The notes under the pieces are model-generated. The model was not told the origin of the DNA, searched no databases, and saw only the letters and a program-made list of their open reading frames with translations. The position numbers and the translations under genes are program-made. Positions 52,751-61,389 of a stretch of 64,000 nt of DNA are shown here, piece after piece (position 1 is the stretch's first letter; the number at the start of each line of letters is the position of its first letter). The DNA is from Parabacteroides sp. TM07-1AC (lineage in GTDB: Bacteria; Bacteroidota; Bacteroidia; Bacteroidales; Tannerellaceae), in contig NZ_QUKD01000008.1 in the NCBI RefSeq assembly GCF_003480915.1, forward strand, positions 250,667-314,666, given 5' to 3'.

Positions 52751-53890
52751 ATGAATAAAAAAGTTGGAATCATTACTTTTCATGCATCTCATAACTTTGG
52801 CTCCATGCTACAGGCATATGCATTACAACAAGTAATATTACATATGGGATTCGATTGTAAGATCATTAATTTTAGAACCAAAAAACAAAGTGATTTTTAT
52901 ACCCCTCGCTTCATGAAGCAAGAAGGAATAAAAAGATTTCTTAAACACATATTGACCTTAGGATATATCAAGCAAAGTTATTTGCAATATGAAATATTCG
53001 AACGTTTTCTATCTGAGCATTTAATTCTGACAGACCGGACATACACAACACTTGATGAATTAGAACAAGATGCCGAACTTGATTTCGATTACTTTATCTC
53101 AGGCAGTGACCAGATTTGGAATATCTCTTGTATCGATTTCGACTGGGCCTATTTCTTGCCTTTTGTAAAAAAGGGAAAGCGTATCGCTTATGCTCCAAGT
53201 ATGGGACGACGGGTTTTAAGTGAAATGGGCAATTCATCCGACAGTCAAATAAACGCCTGCCTAAAACAATATGACAGCATTAGCGTCAGAGAAAAAATGA
53301 CTGCCCAAAAGATATGTGACATATCAGGATATACACCCGATGTTGTTGTAGATCCAACTCTACTTTATCCTAAAAATGAATGGATAAAGTTGGCGGGCGA
53401 TACACCTCTCCTTAAAAAGGATTATTTGTTGCTATACATGCCGGCCTTTGATAAAAAGACATTTAATCTTGCCAAAAAATATGCAGAGAGTAAACAATTG
53501 CCAGTAATCCTGACCCTCTTACCCAATCATTCTAAATGGGGTGTCCTTGAAGTTTATGGGAAAGCGGAATTCCACTGCGTCACAGGACCGTTGGAATTTT
53601 TAAACCTATGCAAATATGCAAAGGTTATTATTGGTAATTCTTTTCATGCTGTCATATTTTCTATGATATTCGGACGGCCCTTCTATGCTGTAGACGGAGT
53701 TAAGGATGATCGTATTTCCAATTTATTGCAAAAAGCTGATATTTTAAATGAGCATAATTTGGATGAAGAAAACCTTCAAACATTACAGCAAATGCCTATT
53801 CCTGAAAGATGCAATTACGAAGAAGTATTTTCATCCCTATTTCGAGAAATAGACACAAGTCTTTCTTTTTTGAAAGATGCTCTAAAATAA
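52751..53890 (+). CDS. Polysaccharide pyruvyl transferase family protein
   Basis: 379 residues. GIITFHASHNFGSMLQAYALQQVI, split as FHASHNFGSMLQAYALQ, matches the N-terminus of the PS_pyruv_trans family; FISGSDQIWNI, YAPSMGRR, VSVREKM-like ISVREKMTAQ, and NSFHAVIFSMIFGRPF follow. These enzymes transfer pyruvate from PEP to sugar hydroxyls as ketals, adding negative charge to the polymer. Partner of the F420-beta-like protein in many loci. Its 3' end overlaps the convergent GT2 gene by 9 bases. Confidence 0.92.
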   Translation: MNKKVGIITFHASHNFGSMLQAYALQQVILHMGFDCKIINFRTKKQSDFYTPRFMKQEGIKRFLKHILTLGYIKQSYLQYEIFERFLSEHLILTDRTYTTLDELEQDAELDFDYFISGSDQIWNISCIDFDWAYFLPFVKKGKRIAYAPSMGRRVLSEMGNSSDSQINACLKQYDSISVREKMTAQKICDISGYTPDVVVDPTLLYPKNEWIKLAGDTPLLKKDYLLLYMPAFDKKTFNLAKKYAESKQLPVILTLLPNHSKWGVLEVYGKAEFHCVTGPLEFLNLCKYAKVIIGNSFHAVIFSMIFGRPFYAVDGVKDDRISNLLQKADILNEHNLDEENLQTLQQMPIPERCNYEEVFSSLFREIDTSLSFLKDALK

Positions 53891-54934
53891 AGAAAGGTAT
53901 TTTTCTCCAAAGATTTTTATCTTAAGCAAACAGTAAATTGTTTTATATGCCTTTCTCTTCAGTAACGAGAAAAACAGATAATGTTTACGGCATAACCGAT
54001 GTATCGGATACGAATCTAATAACTGATGAACCTCGTCATTGGCTGATATTGTTTTCAGAACGTCCAGGGCATTATTCTTATTATACCTAACTTCATATGA
54101 AATAGCACTTAATGTCACATCTAAAAGTAAGTAATCCAAACGGATTTTCATATCTTCCAAAGAAGTTGACGCCACCATCCCGACAGAAACTTTCCACAAC
54201 TTCAATACAGCTTCAAATCGCCCTTTTCTATACGTAGTTGTCAGCGAGTTGTCATTCAGGCAATAATTATATAATAAATCCGGTATAATGACAATCTTCC
54301 GGCATAAAGGAATAAGTGACAAATGAAATATCAAATCCTCAGAAATTAAATCCCTTTCAGAGCAGAAGCGGATTCCCCCCTCAGTGAAAAGAGTACTCTT
54401 ATAAATGCCATGCCATACGGAATAATTATGACGATACGAATATTCGCTATCAGGATCGATACCGATCATTCCTCTCAACACATTATAGCAATCAGGAACT
54501 TCCATCACCATTTTCTGATTGACATCCTTATGTTCTGACACACAAATATTATTCCGAACGCTCTTATAACCACACATAACATAATCAGCATTCTCTTCAA
54601 GGGCGACTTTCAATAATATTTCAAAAGCTGTTACACTCACAAAATCATCCGAATCAACAAAAGCGATATAATCTCCTGTAGCAATCTCCAACCCGGAATT
54701 ACGAGCAAAACCTAAGCCTGCATTTTGCTTATGTATGACCTTTACCCTACTGTCTTCTTTTGCATACTGATCACACATCGTAGGAGAATTATCGGGTGAG
54801 CCATCATCCACCATAATAATCTCAATGTCTTTCAATGTCTGATTTAACAAAGAATGCATACACCGATCCAAGTATTTCTCAACTTTATAAATCGGTAAAA
54901 TCACACTAACTCTAGGCTTCATACTCTTACTCAT
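53882..54934 (-). CDS. Glycosyltransferase family 2
   Basis: Start at ATG 54934 overlaps the upstream GT2 stop (ATGA), giving 350 residues. GT-A motifs: VSVILPIYKVEKYLDRC, IEIIMVDDGSPDNSP, QNAGLGFARNSGLEIATGDYIAFVDSDD (in parts NAGLGFARNSG and FVDSDD). An inverting transferase using a nucleotide-sugar donor at the cytoplasmic face. Last gene of the wza-type operon. Confidence 0.92.
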   Translation of the reverse strand: MSKSMKPRVSVILPIYKVEKYLDRCMHSLLNQTLKDIEIIMVDDGSPDNSPTMCDQYAKEDSRVKVIHKQNAGLGFARNSGLEIATGDYIAFVDSDDFVSVTAFEILLKVALEENADYVMCGYKSVRNNICVSEHKDVNQKMVMEVPDCYNVLRGMIGIDPDSEYSYRHNYSVWHGIYKSTLFTEGGIRFCSERDLISEDLIFHLSLIPLCRKIVIIPDLLYNYCLNDNSLTTTYRKGRFEAVLKLWKVSVGMVASTSLEDMKIRLDYLLLDVTLSAISYEVRYNKNNALDVLKTISANDEVHQLLDSYPIHRLCRKHYLFFSLLKRKAYKTIYCLLKIKIFGEKYLSLF

Positions 54935-55923
54935 TTTACAATTGACAATAATTTCTTTGCGATAAAGATCATATGAGGCATCCTTTTTTTTACAAAAAAA
55001 TGAAGAATTGATTCTTTTGCTGAACAAACCACAATCTCTTTATCTGCAAATTCCTCTATACAGTCCTTGACAGCCCGTATACGACCCCGATTCTGAGACA
55101 GAGCAATATCCAAACTGACACGACAATAATTATACATCAATCGTCCTTCTATAAAATGCCGTTCTTTTTCACACATTTCAATAGAAGACAACAGTTCAGT
55201 CATTTTTCTTTGCCGTAATTGCAATATTTCTTTATAATTTGCAGGAATCGTATTACTCAAAGTTTGTCTTCCCTCCTTTTCATAATAGACATATTTATAG
55301 GGAGTCTGCGCCAAAGAGACAAAAGAAGATGCATACTTACAACAATCCAAAAAGAACAAAGAATCTTCATGCAAAGAAAACCTCTCATCAAACTTTAATG
55401 AATGTGCGACAACAATATCTCTCCGAACCACAGTTGCAATCACATATCCCAACAAATCAATTCTAAACAATGCATATAATATATCGGCCAACTTGGTCAT
55501 ATCATTTTCAGACATTTCAAACGGAGGCACGAACTTTCGGATAGAATGACCATCAGGAGTAACCTGGTCCAACCCAAAGAGAATTACATCAAATACACCG
55601 AGATAGGGTTGTATCACCGAAAAAAAATCATCCTGTATCCAATCGTCAGAGTCAATAAATACCAAATACTCTCCTATCGCTTCCTTAAGTCCCTTGTTTC
55701 TCGCACTGGAAACCCCTCCGTTTTTCTGATGAAAGACACGAATCCGCTCATCCTTTCGAGCATATTCATCACAAATAATGCCACTCCTGTCCTGGGATCC
55801 GTCATCAACCAACAGCAATTCAAAATCTTGAAAAGACTGCCTTAATATGCTATCCAGGCATACAGGCAATACTGTCTCAACATTATAAACCGGAACAATT
55901 ATAGAGATTAACGGAACCTTCAT
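54931..55923 (-). CDS. Glycosyltransferase family 2
   Basis: 330 residues, a paralogue of its downstream neighbour: ISIIVPVYNVETVLPVC, FELLLVDDGSQDRSG, GGVSSARNKGLKEAIG, FIDSDDW. It overlaps the Wzz-like gene by 4 bases and the next GT2 by 4 bases. Donor and linkage are unknown. Confidence 0.92.
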   Translation of the reverse strand: MKVPLISIIVPVYNVETVLPVCLDSILRQSFQDFELLLVDDGSQDRSGIICDEYARKDERIRVFHQKNGGVSSARNKGLKEAIGEYLVFIDSDDWIQDDFFSVIQPYLGVFDVILFGLDQVTPDGHSIRKFVPPFEMSENDMTKLADILYALFRIDLLGYVIATVVRRDIVVAHSLKFDERFSLHEDSLFFLDCCKYASSFVSLAQTPYKYVYYEKEGRQTLSNTIPANYKEILQLRQRKMTELLSSIEMCEKERHFIEGRLMYNYCRVSLDIALSQNRGRIRAVKDCIEEFADKEIVVCSAKESILHFFVKKRMPHMIFIAKKLLSIVK

Positions 55924-57530
55924 TTACTATGACTCAGCCTCTTATATTCATTCCACAGCACAAAAATCTGCTCTTTGGTAAAAAGATAAACCGCAGGAAT
56001 AACCAATGTAAATATAAAAACAAACAAAGCTGCATACAGCATTCTTGGTGCTACCTTTTTTTGTTTCACATAGGCCATTTCCACAACCCGAGCCCTTTCT
56101 TTGCTATCTCCTATCGAATGGATAAAATCCTCCTTTTTCTGCAATAAGATCAGATAAAGAGCCTGATATATCTCCTGCTGACGCCTAAAATCAACATATT
56201 CCCTTTCTAACGTAGGGACCACTCCCATCTTATCCAAAAGCACCTTTTCTTTTCCCTTTAAATCACCTAAAGTCAAAGCCAGGCTCTTTTTGGCATTTTC
56301 AATTGAAAGAAATACGCTTTCACGTAATTGGTCCACCTGTAAATTGATCTGTCCTATCAAAGGATTTTCGGTCTTTGTACTTTGCATTAACTTAATACGT
56401 TCCAACAAAGCCTCATTATAAGTCGTCACCGGATTAGATGTATTCTCACCTGTCCCTGAAGCCAAAGTGATAGGTACCAGATTATATTTATTTCCCGGAT
56501 CTTTAATATAATCATCCAACAAATCTATCAGATGTCCTTGTGCTTCCAGTTCGATGATTTTCACCTGCAACTCTTTCATTTGCTCGGCATAAAACAAGAC
56601 ATCGGATTCAATGCTTGTCATTTTATTCTGTAACTTATATTGTTCAATTTTGTACTCAACGCGCGACAATTCATCCTCTATCACCTTCAACCTTTCATCT
56701 AAAAAGCGGATACTCTTTCCACTTTCTGTCTTTTTCACTGAATCTTCCTGATTGTTATAAAACTCTACCAAGGTTGACAATAAATCGACCCCGCGTTTCT
56801 TTTCATAATCTGTACATGAGATTTCCAACACATTACTATTCTTTGAAAACTCTTCGAATACCATTGACTCGGAAAGATCTTCTGCCACTGCAATTGCCGG
56901 AGATATGGACAAATCCATAGATAAAGGCTTAACCACGCCTTTTCGGTAAGATAAGACAAATGTACCTTCTTCCGTTTTAATTATAGCAGGCAAAGAAGCA
57001 AACTTAAATGTATTCTTACTTACTTCCGATTCAGTCTTTACTTTTACAGAACCAGACTTGTCTATGTCAACGCTGATATCAACGGTATATTCTTGATTCT
57101 CTAAAGTTTCGGAATCTGCTGATAAAAGCAAAGGAATATCTTCATACATTTGATATTTATACGCATACGGCTTATAATAAGAGACATTCATACCCAGTTT
57201 TAAAACCACTTCCTTCAGTAAGGATGTGGATGACAATTTAACCCTCTCATCATCCAGGCTAAAACCAGTCCCGCTGATTCCTCCCAAACCAAACGATTTC
57301 ATCAGCCCTGAAGCATCCCCTATATTAAGTCCGGCTCCAGTAGTACCTTTATCCTCCAGCAACTGGACTTTTGTCATCATCTCGTATGTTTTAGGAGTAA
57401 GAAACAAGTATAGAAAAGCAATCAGCACCGAACACCCCCCTATTGAAAAAATCAATTTCCAATGAAGCAGATAATTGACAATGATATTCTTCAAACTAAT
57501 AGTTTCATTATCGTGTTGAATAGATTCCAT
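55920..57530 (-). CDS. Wzz/GumC-like polysaccharide co-polymerase (chain-length determinant)
   Basis: 536 residues. A membrane segment near residues 20-47 (LIFSIGGCSVLIAFLYLF), a long periplasmic part with coiled-coil stretches (ERLKVIEDELSRVEYKIEQYK, FRRQQEIYQALYLILLQKKED), and a C-terminal membrane segment (MLYAALFVFIFTLVIPAVYL). No BY-kinase domain is fused, so phosphorylation control, if any, would be in trans. It works with the Wza-like protein 8 bases upstream in polymer length and export. Confidence 0.9.
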   Translation of the reverse strand: MESIQHDNETISLKNIIVNYLLHWKLIFSIGGCSVLIAFLYLFLTPKTYEMMTKVQLLEDKGTTGAGLNIGDASGLMKSFGLGGISGTGFSLDDERVKLSSTSLLKEVVLKLGMNVSYYKPYAYKYQMYEDIPLLLSADSETLENQEYTVDISVDIDKSGSVKVKTESEVSKNTFKFASLPAIIKTEEGTFVLSYRKGVVKPLSMDLSISPAIAVAEDLSESMVFEEFSKNSNVLEISCTDYEKKRGVDLLSTLVEFYNNQEDSVKKTESGKSIRFLDERLKVIEDELSRVEYKIEQYKLQNKMTSIESDVLFYAEQMKELQVKIIELEAQGHLIDLLDDYIKDPGNKYNLVPITLASGTGENTSNPVTTYNEALLERIKLMQSTKTENPLIGQINLQVDQLRESVFLSIENAKKSLALTLGDLKGKEKVLLDKMGVVPTLEREYVDFRRQQEIYQALYLILLQKKEDFIHSIGDSKERARVVEMAYVKQKKVAPRMLYAALFVFIFTLVIPAVYLFTKEQIFVLWNEYKRLSHSK

Positions 57531-57538
57531 ATATGCAA

Positions 57539-58354
57539 TTATTTTCTATTTAAATTAACAATCGTGATTACCATACTCGTTATGATTGAAACAGAGCTTA
57601 TTACAGAGGTCAAAAGAGACATTGTAAAAGAACGGTCTGAACTTGTTCTTGAACGTTGTTTTATTCTTATCGGCTCTACATAGACTATATCGTTTTGTTT
57701 CAAATAAAAACATGGCGACGCAAATATTCCCGGATCAGTTATATCCATCCGATAAGTTTCTTTCACACCGTTATTATCACGAATCACCAATATATTTTTT
57801 CGGTTTGCAGATAATTGTAAATCACCTGCCATACCAATTGCATCCAAAATTGAAACCCTGTCATTCTTTATAGCCAATGTACCCGGACGGGAAACATCCC
57901 CCATCATAGTAATCTTAAAATTAAGCAACTGCACGTTCACTAAAGGATTCTCGACATACTTGGATATCATCTCCTCCAATTTCCCCGCAACTTCCTGCCG
58001 TGTCAATCCTGCCACATGTACTTTACCTAATACCGGGAAATTAATATTACCGTCCTGATCGACCAAATATGTATATAAGTTCTGAGAAGAAGCTATAGGT
58101 TGTTCCCCCTGAGGAACTACAGAATAAGCAAAAACGGGAGGATTGAAAGGAGTCACAGCTGCCGGATCCCATGCCGTAACGTTGATTGATAATAAATCAT
58201 CATTTGATATTTTTGTTGTATAAGTTTGGCTCATTTCTATAAGTTGCTCCGGTGTCAACTCATCAATACCCTGAAAATAAACAACATCCTGTGGTGCCTT
58301 ACATGCACACATAAATCCGAACAAACAAACAAATAACCAATATTTCAATTTCAT
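57539..58354 (-). CDS. Polysaccharide export lipoprotein (Wza-like, BexD/CtrA/VexA family)
   Basis: 271 residues. A lipoprotein signal (LFGFMCAC, lipid anchor at about Cys18) and the Poly_export domain: IDELTPEQLIEM, ISNDDLLSINVTAWDP, YLVDQDGNINFPVLGKVHVAGLTRQE (parts), then SLBB-like RPGTLAIKNDRVSILDAIGMAGDL. A C-terminal hydrophobic helix (LLTSVISSVSIITSMVITIVN) may span the outer membrane as in Wza. First gene of the minus-strand unit with its own promoter at 58388-58395. Confidence 0.92.
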   Translation of the reverse strand: MKLKYWLFVCLFGFMCACKAPQDVVYFQGIDELTPEQLIEMSQTYTTKISNDDLLSINVTAWDPAAVTPFNPPVFAYSVVPQGEQPIASSQNLYTYLVDQDGNINFPVLGKVHVAGLTRQEVAGKLEEMISKYVENPLVNVQLLNFKITMMGDVSRPGTLAIKNDRVSILDAIGMAGDLQLSANRKNILVIRDNNGVKETYRMDITDPGIFASPCFYLKQNDIVYVEPIRIKQRSRTSSDRSFTMSLLTSVISSVSIITSMVITIVNLNRK

Positions 58355-58387
58355 GCTGTTATATAAATATTTCTAAAATTAAAACTG

Positions 58388-58395
58388 CAAAGATA
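58388..58395 (-). promoter_or_regulatory. -7 promoter box of the Wza-Wzz-GT2-GT2 unit (minus strand TATCTTTG)
   Basis: CAAAGATA on the plus strand, 34 bases upstream of the Wza-like ATG. CAAA at 58419-58422 could be a -33 element at a slightly long 23-base spacing. No UpxY-type antiterminator gene precedes it. Confidence 0.55.
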
Positions 58396-58518
58396 TAACT
58401 TTTATAGTGACCAACCAGCAAAAGCGCCATTATAAAAATGTTTACTTTTATAACGATGCAAATTTTGATATATTGCTGCATCAAAACAAAAAAAATAGGA
58501 TATTATGTCATTTTCGAG

Positions 58519-58526
58519 TACTTTTG
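58519..58526 (+). promoter_or_regulatory. -7 promoter box of the CvfB-like gene (TACTTTTG)
   Basis: Exact TAnnTTTG, 19 bases before ATG 58545, which excludes the in-frame start at 58407. Confidence 0.6.
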
Positions 58527-58544
58527 TATCAAAAGAAAAAGATT

Positions 58545-59399
58545 ATGCTTGAAATAGGAAAGTACAACACGCTTAAGATAGTAAAAGACCTGGATTTTGG
58601 AGTTTATCTGGATGGCGGCAATGGGAAAGAGATATTGCTGCCGGCTCGTTACGTTCCCAAAAACGTGAAACCGGGAGATGAAGTGGAAGTTTTTATCTAT
58701 CATGATAATGAAGGCAGACTTATTGCTACTACAGCCCATCCTTTGGCTACCGTTGGCGAGTTTAAGTTTATGGAAGTCAAATCGGTAAATAATACGGGAG
58801 CATTTTTGGAATGGGGTTTAATGAAAGACCTGCTTGTCCCTTTCAAAGAACAAAAAATGCCGATGCGCGAAGGAAAATGGTATCTGGTTTATGTTCATAT
58901 CGACCATATTACAGGACGTATCGTCGCTTCCGCACGTATTGACAAGTACCTGGACAATGTCATGCCTGACTATACTCCCAACCAGGAAGTCAATTTGCTG
59001 GTTGCCGATGAAACAGATATCGGCTACAAAGTCATTATAAATAATCTGCATTGGGGATTATTGTACTACAACGAAGTCTTCCGCCGTCTGGAAAAAGGAG
59101 AAGAACTGAAAGGCTATATCAAAGAAGTCAGGGAAGATGAAAAGATAGATGTCAGCCTGACACCATTGGGATATCAAAAAATAGATGGACTGGCAGGAGT
59201 GATCCTCGAATCTTTGAAAAGCCAGGGAGGATTTATCGCCGTACACGACAAAAGTGATCCGGAAGTCATTCAGTCACTTTTTCAATGCAGTAAGAAAAGC
59301 TTTAAGCAAGCTATAGGTGCGCTTTACAAACAGCATCTCATTACATTGGAAGATGGTGGCATTAGTTTAGCTAAAAATCAAGACCAAACAGCTGAATAG
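58545..59399 (+). CDS. cvfB: S1-like RNA-binding protein, CvfB/YitL family
   Basis: 284 residues. Tandem S1-like domains: IVKDLDFGVYLDGGNGKEILLPARYVPK (parts), FKFMEVKSVNNTGAFLEWGLMKDLLVPF, IGYKVIINNLHWGLLYYNEVF. The C-terminal winged helix follows (SFKQAIGALYKQHLITLEDGGI). The family is known from Staphylococcus virulence control and Streptococcus; it is thought to bind RNA in the cytoplasm. Single gene with a promoter and a following hairpin. Confidence 0.88.
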   Translation: MLEIGKYNTLKIVKDLDFGVYLDGGNGKEILLPARYVPKNVKPGDEVEVFIYHDNEGRLIATTAHPLATVGEFKFMEVKSVNNTGAFLEWGLMKDLLVPFKEQKMPMREGKWYLVYVHIDHITGRIVASARIDKYLDNVMPDYTPNQEVNLLVADETDIGYKVIINNLHWGLLYYNEVFRRLEKGEELKGYIKEVREDEKIDVSLTPLGYQKIDGLAGVILESLKSQGGFIAVHDKSDPEVIQSLFQCSKKSFKQAIGALYKQHLITLEDGGISLAKNQDQTAE

Positions 59400-59429
59400 C
59401 ACAATATCGAATTACATATCAACAATTTA

Positions 59430-59464
59430 AAGGTGACGTCGAATTGAGTTTACGATGTCACCTT
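59430..59464. terminator. Hairpin between cvfB and lepA
   Basis: AAGGTGACGTCG (59430-59441) pairs with CGATGTCACCTT (59453-59464), one G-T pair. It lies between convergent genes and may serve both; the plus strand is followed by TTTTTAAT some bases later. Confidence 0.7.
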
Positions 59465-59517
59465 CTATAGATTGATTTTTAATAGCTTCGATATATACAC
59501 CTTTAAAGACGCAATTT

Positions 59518-61305
59518 TTAATCTAACTTTAATACAGCCAGGAATGCCTTCTGCGGAACTTCCACTGTTCCGATCTGTTTCATTCGCTTCTTACCTTCCT
59601 TCTGTTTTTCCAACAGTTTACGTTTACGCGAAATATCACCACCGTAACATTTGGCAGTTACATCTTTACGAACCGCCTTAATAGTTTCACGGGCGATGAT
59701 CTTCGCACCGATCGCAGCCTGAATAGCAATATCGAACTGCTGGCGAGGTATCAGTTCTTTCAGTTTCTCACACATACGACGCCCGAATGTTACACTGTTA
59801 TCCACATGCGTCAAAGTAGACAAAGCATCTACCGGTTCACCGTTCAATAGAATATCCAGTTTTACCAGTTTACTCGGACGGAAATCATGAATATGGTAGT
59901 CGAAAGATGCATATCCTTTGGAGATACTTTTCAGCTTATCGTAAAAGTCAATCACAATTTCACCCAAAGGCATATCGTAATGGATCTCTACACGATCACC
60001 TGAAATATATTCCTGTTTCAGCAAAATACCACGTTTACCCAGACAAAGTGTCATGATCGGACCGATAAAAGTCGTATTGGTTATGACAGATGCGCGGATG
60101 TACGGTTCGTCAATATGATCGATCAGAGTCGGTTCTGGCAAACCGCTCGGATTATGAACTTCCAGGCAATTTCCCTTTTTATCATATACTTTATACGAAA
60201 CGTTAGGCACTGTTGTAATCACATCCATATTGAACTCGCGATCCAGACGTTCCTGAACGATCTCCATATGCAACAATCCGAGGAAGCCACAACGGAAACC
60301 AAATCCCAAAGCTGCCGAACTTTCCGGCTGGAATGTCAGAGACGCGTCGTTCAATTGCAACTTTTCCAACGAAGCACGCAAATTCTCAAAATCCTCGCTG
60401 TCAATCGGATAAACGCCTGCAAAAACCATTGGCTTCACTTCCTCAAAACCAGCAATGGCCTCTTTAGCTGGACGCGCTACATGCGTGATGGTATCCCCTA
60501 CCCGTACTTCACGGGAAGTCTTAATACCGGAAATAATATATCCCACATCACCGGTCCGGATCTCACTACGCGGAGACATTTCCAGTTTCAATACGCCGAC
60601 TTCATCTGCATCATATTCTTTTCCTGTCGCGATGAATTTCACATGATCACCTTTACGGATCACACCGTTCACGACTTTAAAATAGGCTATAATACCGCGG
60701 AATGAGTTAAAGACAGAGTCAAAGATAAGACATTGAAGCGGTCCTTCCGGATCACCCTTAGGAGCCGGAACCTTTTCTATGATCGCATCCAGTATCTCAT
60801 AAACCCCTTCGCCGGTTTTTCCGCTTGCCCGGATAATATCTTCACGTGGACAGCCCAACAGTTCGACGATCTGGTCTTCCACTTCATCCGGCATCGCACT
60901 GGGAAGGTCGATCTTATTCATTACCGGAATAATCTCCAGGTCATTTTCGATCGCCATATACAGGTTGGATATAGTCTGTGCCTGGATTCCCTGGGCAGCA
61001 TCGATAATAAGCAAAGCTCCTTCACAGGCTGCAATAGAACGGGAAACCTCATACGAAAAGTCCACATGTCCCGGAGTATCAATCAAATTCAGGATATATT
61101 CTTCACCTTTATAAGTATATTTCATCTGAATGGCATGACTCTTGATCGTAATGCCTCGTTCACGCTCCAGATCCATGTCGTCGAGGACCTGCGCTTGTAA
61201 GTCTTTCCCTTCGACAGTCTTGGTATATTCAAGCAACCGGTCTGCCAAAGTACTCTTACCATGGTCAATATGAGCAATAATACAGAAATTGCGGATATTC
61301 TTCAT
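59518..61305 (-). CDS. lepA: Elongation factor 4 (LepA), ribosomal back-translocase GTPase
   Basis: 595 residues, full length. G domain: [50 protein letters not shown]. Then the EF-G-like domains and the LepA-specific C-terminus ([34 protein letters not shown]). It acts on stalled 70S ribosomes in the cytosol. Promoter box at 61328-61335. Confidence 0.98.
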   Translation of the reverse strand: MKNIRNFCIIAHIDHGKSTLADRLLEYTKTVEGKDLQAQVLDDMDLERERGITIKSHAIQMKYTYKGEEYILNLIDTPGHVDFSYEVSRSIAACEGALLIIDAAQGIQAQTISNLYMAIENDLEIIPVMNKIDLPSAMPDEVEDQIVELLGCPREDIIRASGKTGEGVYEILDAIIEKVPAPKGDPEGPLQCLIFDSVFNSFRGIIAYFKVVNGVIRKGDHVKFIATGKEYDADEVGVLKLEMSPRSEIRTGDVGYIISGIKTSREVRVGDTITHVARPAKEAIAGFEEVKPMVFAGVYPIDSEDFENLRASLEKLQLNDASLTFQPESSAALGFGFRCGFLGLLHMEIVQERLDREFNMDVITTVPNVSYKVYDKKGNCLEVHNPSGLPEPTLIDHIDEPYIRASVITNTTFIGPIMTLCLGKRGILLKQEYISGDRVEIHYDMPLGEIVIDFYDKLKSISKGYASFDYHIHDFRPSKLVKLDILLNGEPVDALSTLTHVDNSVTFGRRMCEKLKELIPRQQFDIAIQAAIGAKIIARETIKAVRKDVTAKCYGGDISRKRKLLEKQKEGKKRMKQIGTVEVPQKAFLAVLKLD

Positions 61306-61327
61306 GTGCTAATTTATTTTAGGTGTG

Positions 61328-61335
61328 CAAAGATA
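61328..61335 (-). promoter_or_regulatory. -7 promoter box of lepA (minus strand TATCTTTG)
   Basis: CAAAGATA on the plus strand, 23 bases upstream of lepA ATG and back-to-back with the TPR gene promoter. Confidence 0.55.
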
Positions 61336-61356
61336 GGAATTTTAGGTCAAAAACTA

Positions 61357-61364
61357 TACTTTTG
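61357..61364 (+). promoter_or_regulatory. -7 promoter box of the TPR gene (TACTTTTG)
   Basis: Exact TAnnTTTG, 26 bases before ATG 61390. The lepA box faces away 22 bases to the left, so the two -33 regions interleave. Confidence 0.5.
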
Positions 61365-61389
61365 GCATACCATTTGTTGTTAATATTAT

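Noticed and set aside
58407..58544. 46-codon N-terminal extension of CvfB
   Set aside because: Contains the -7 box at 58519-58526; the family start is ATG 58545.
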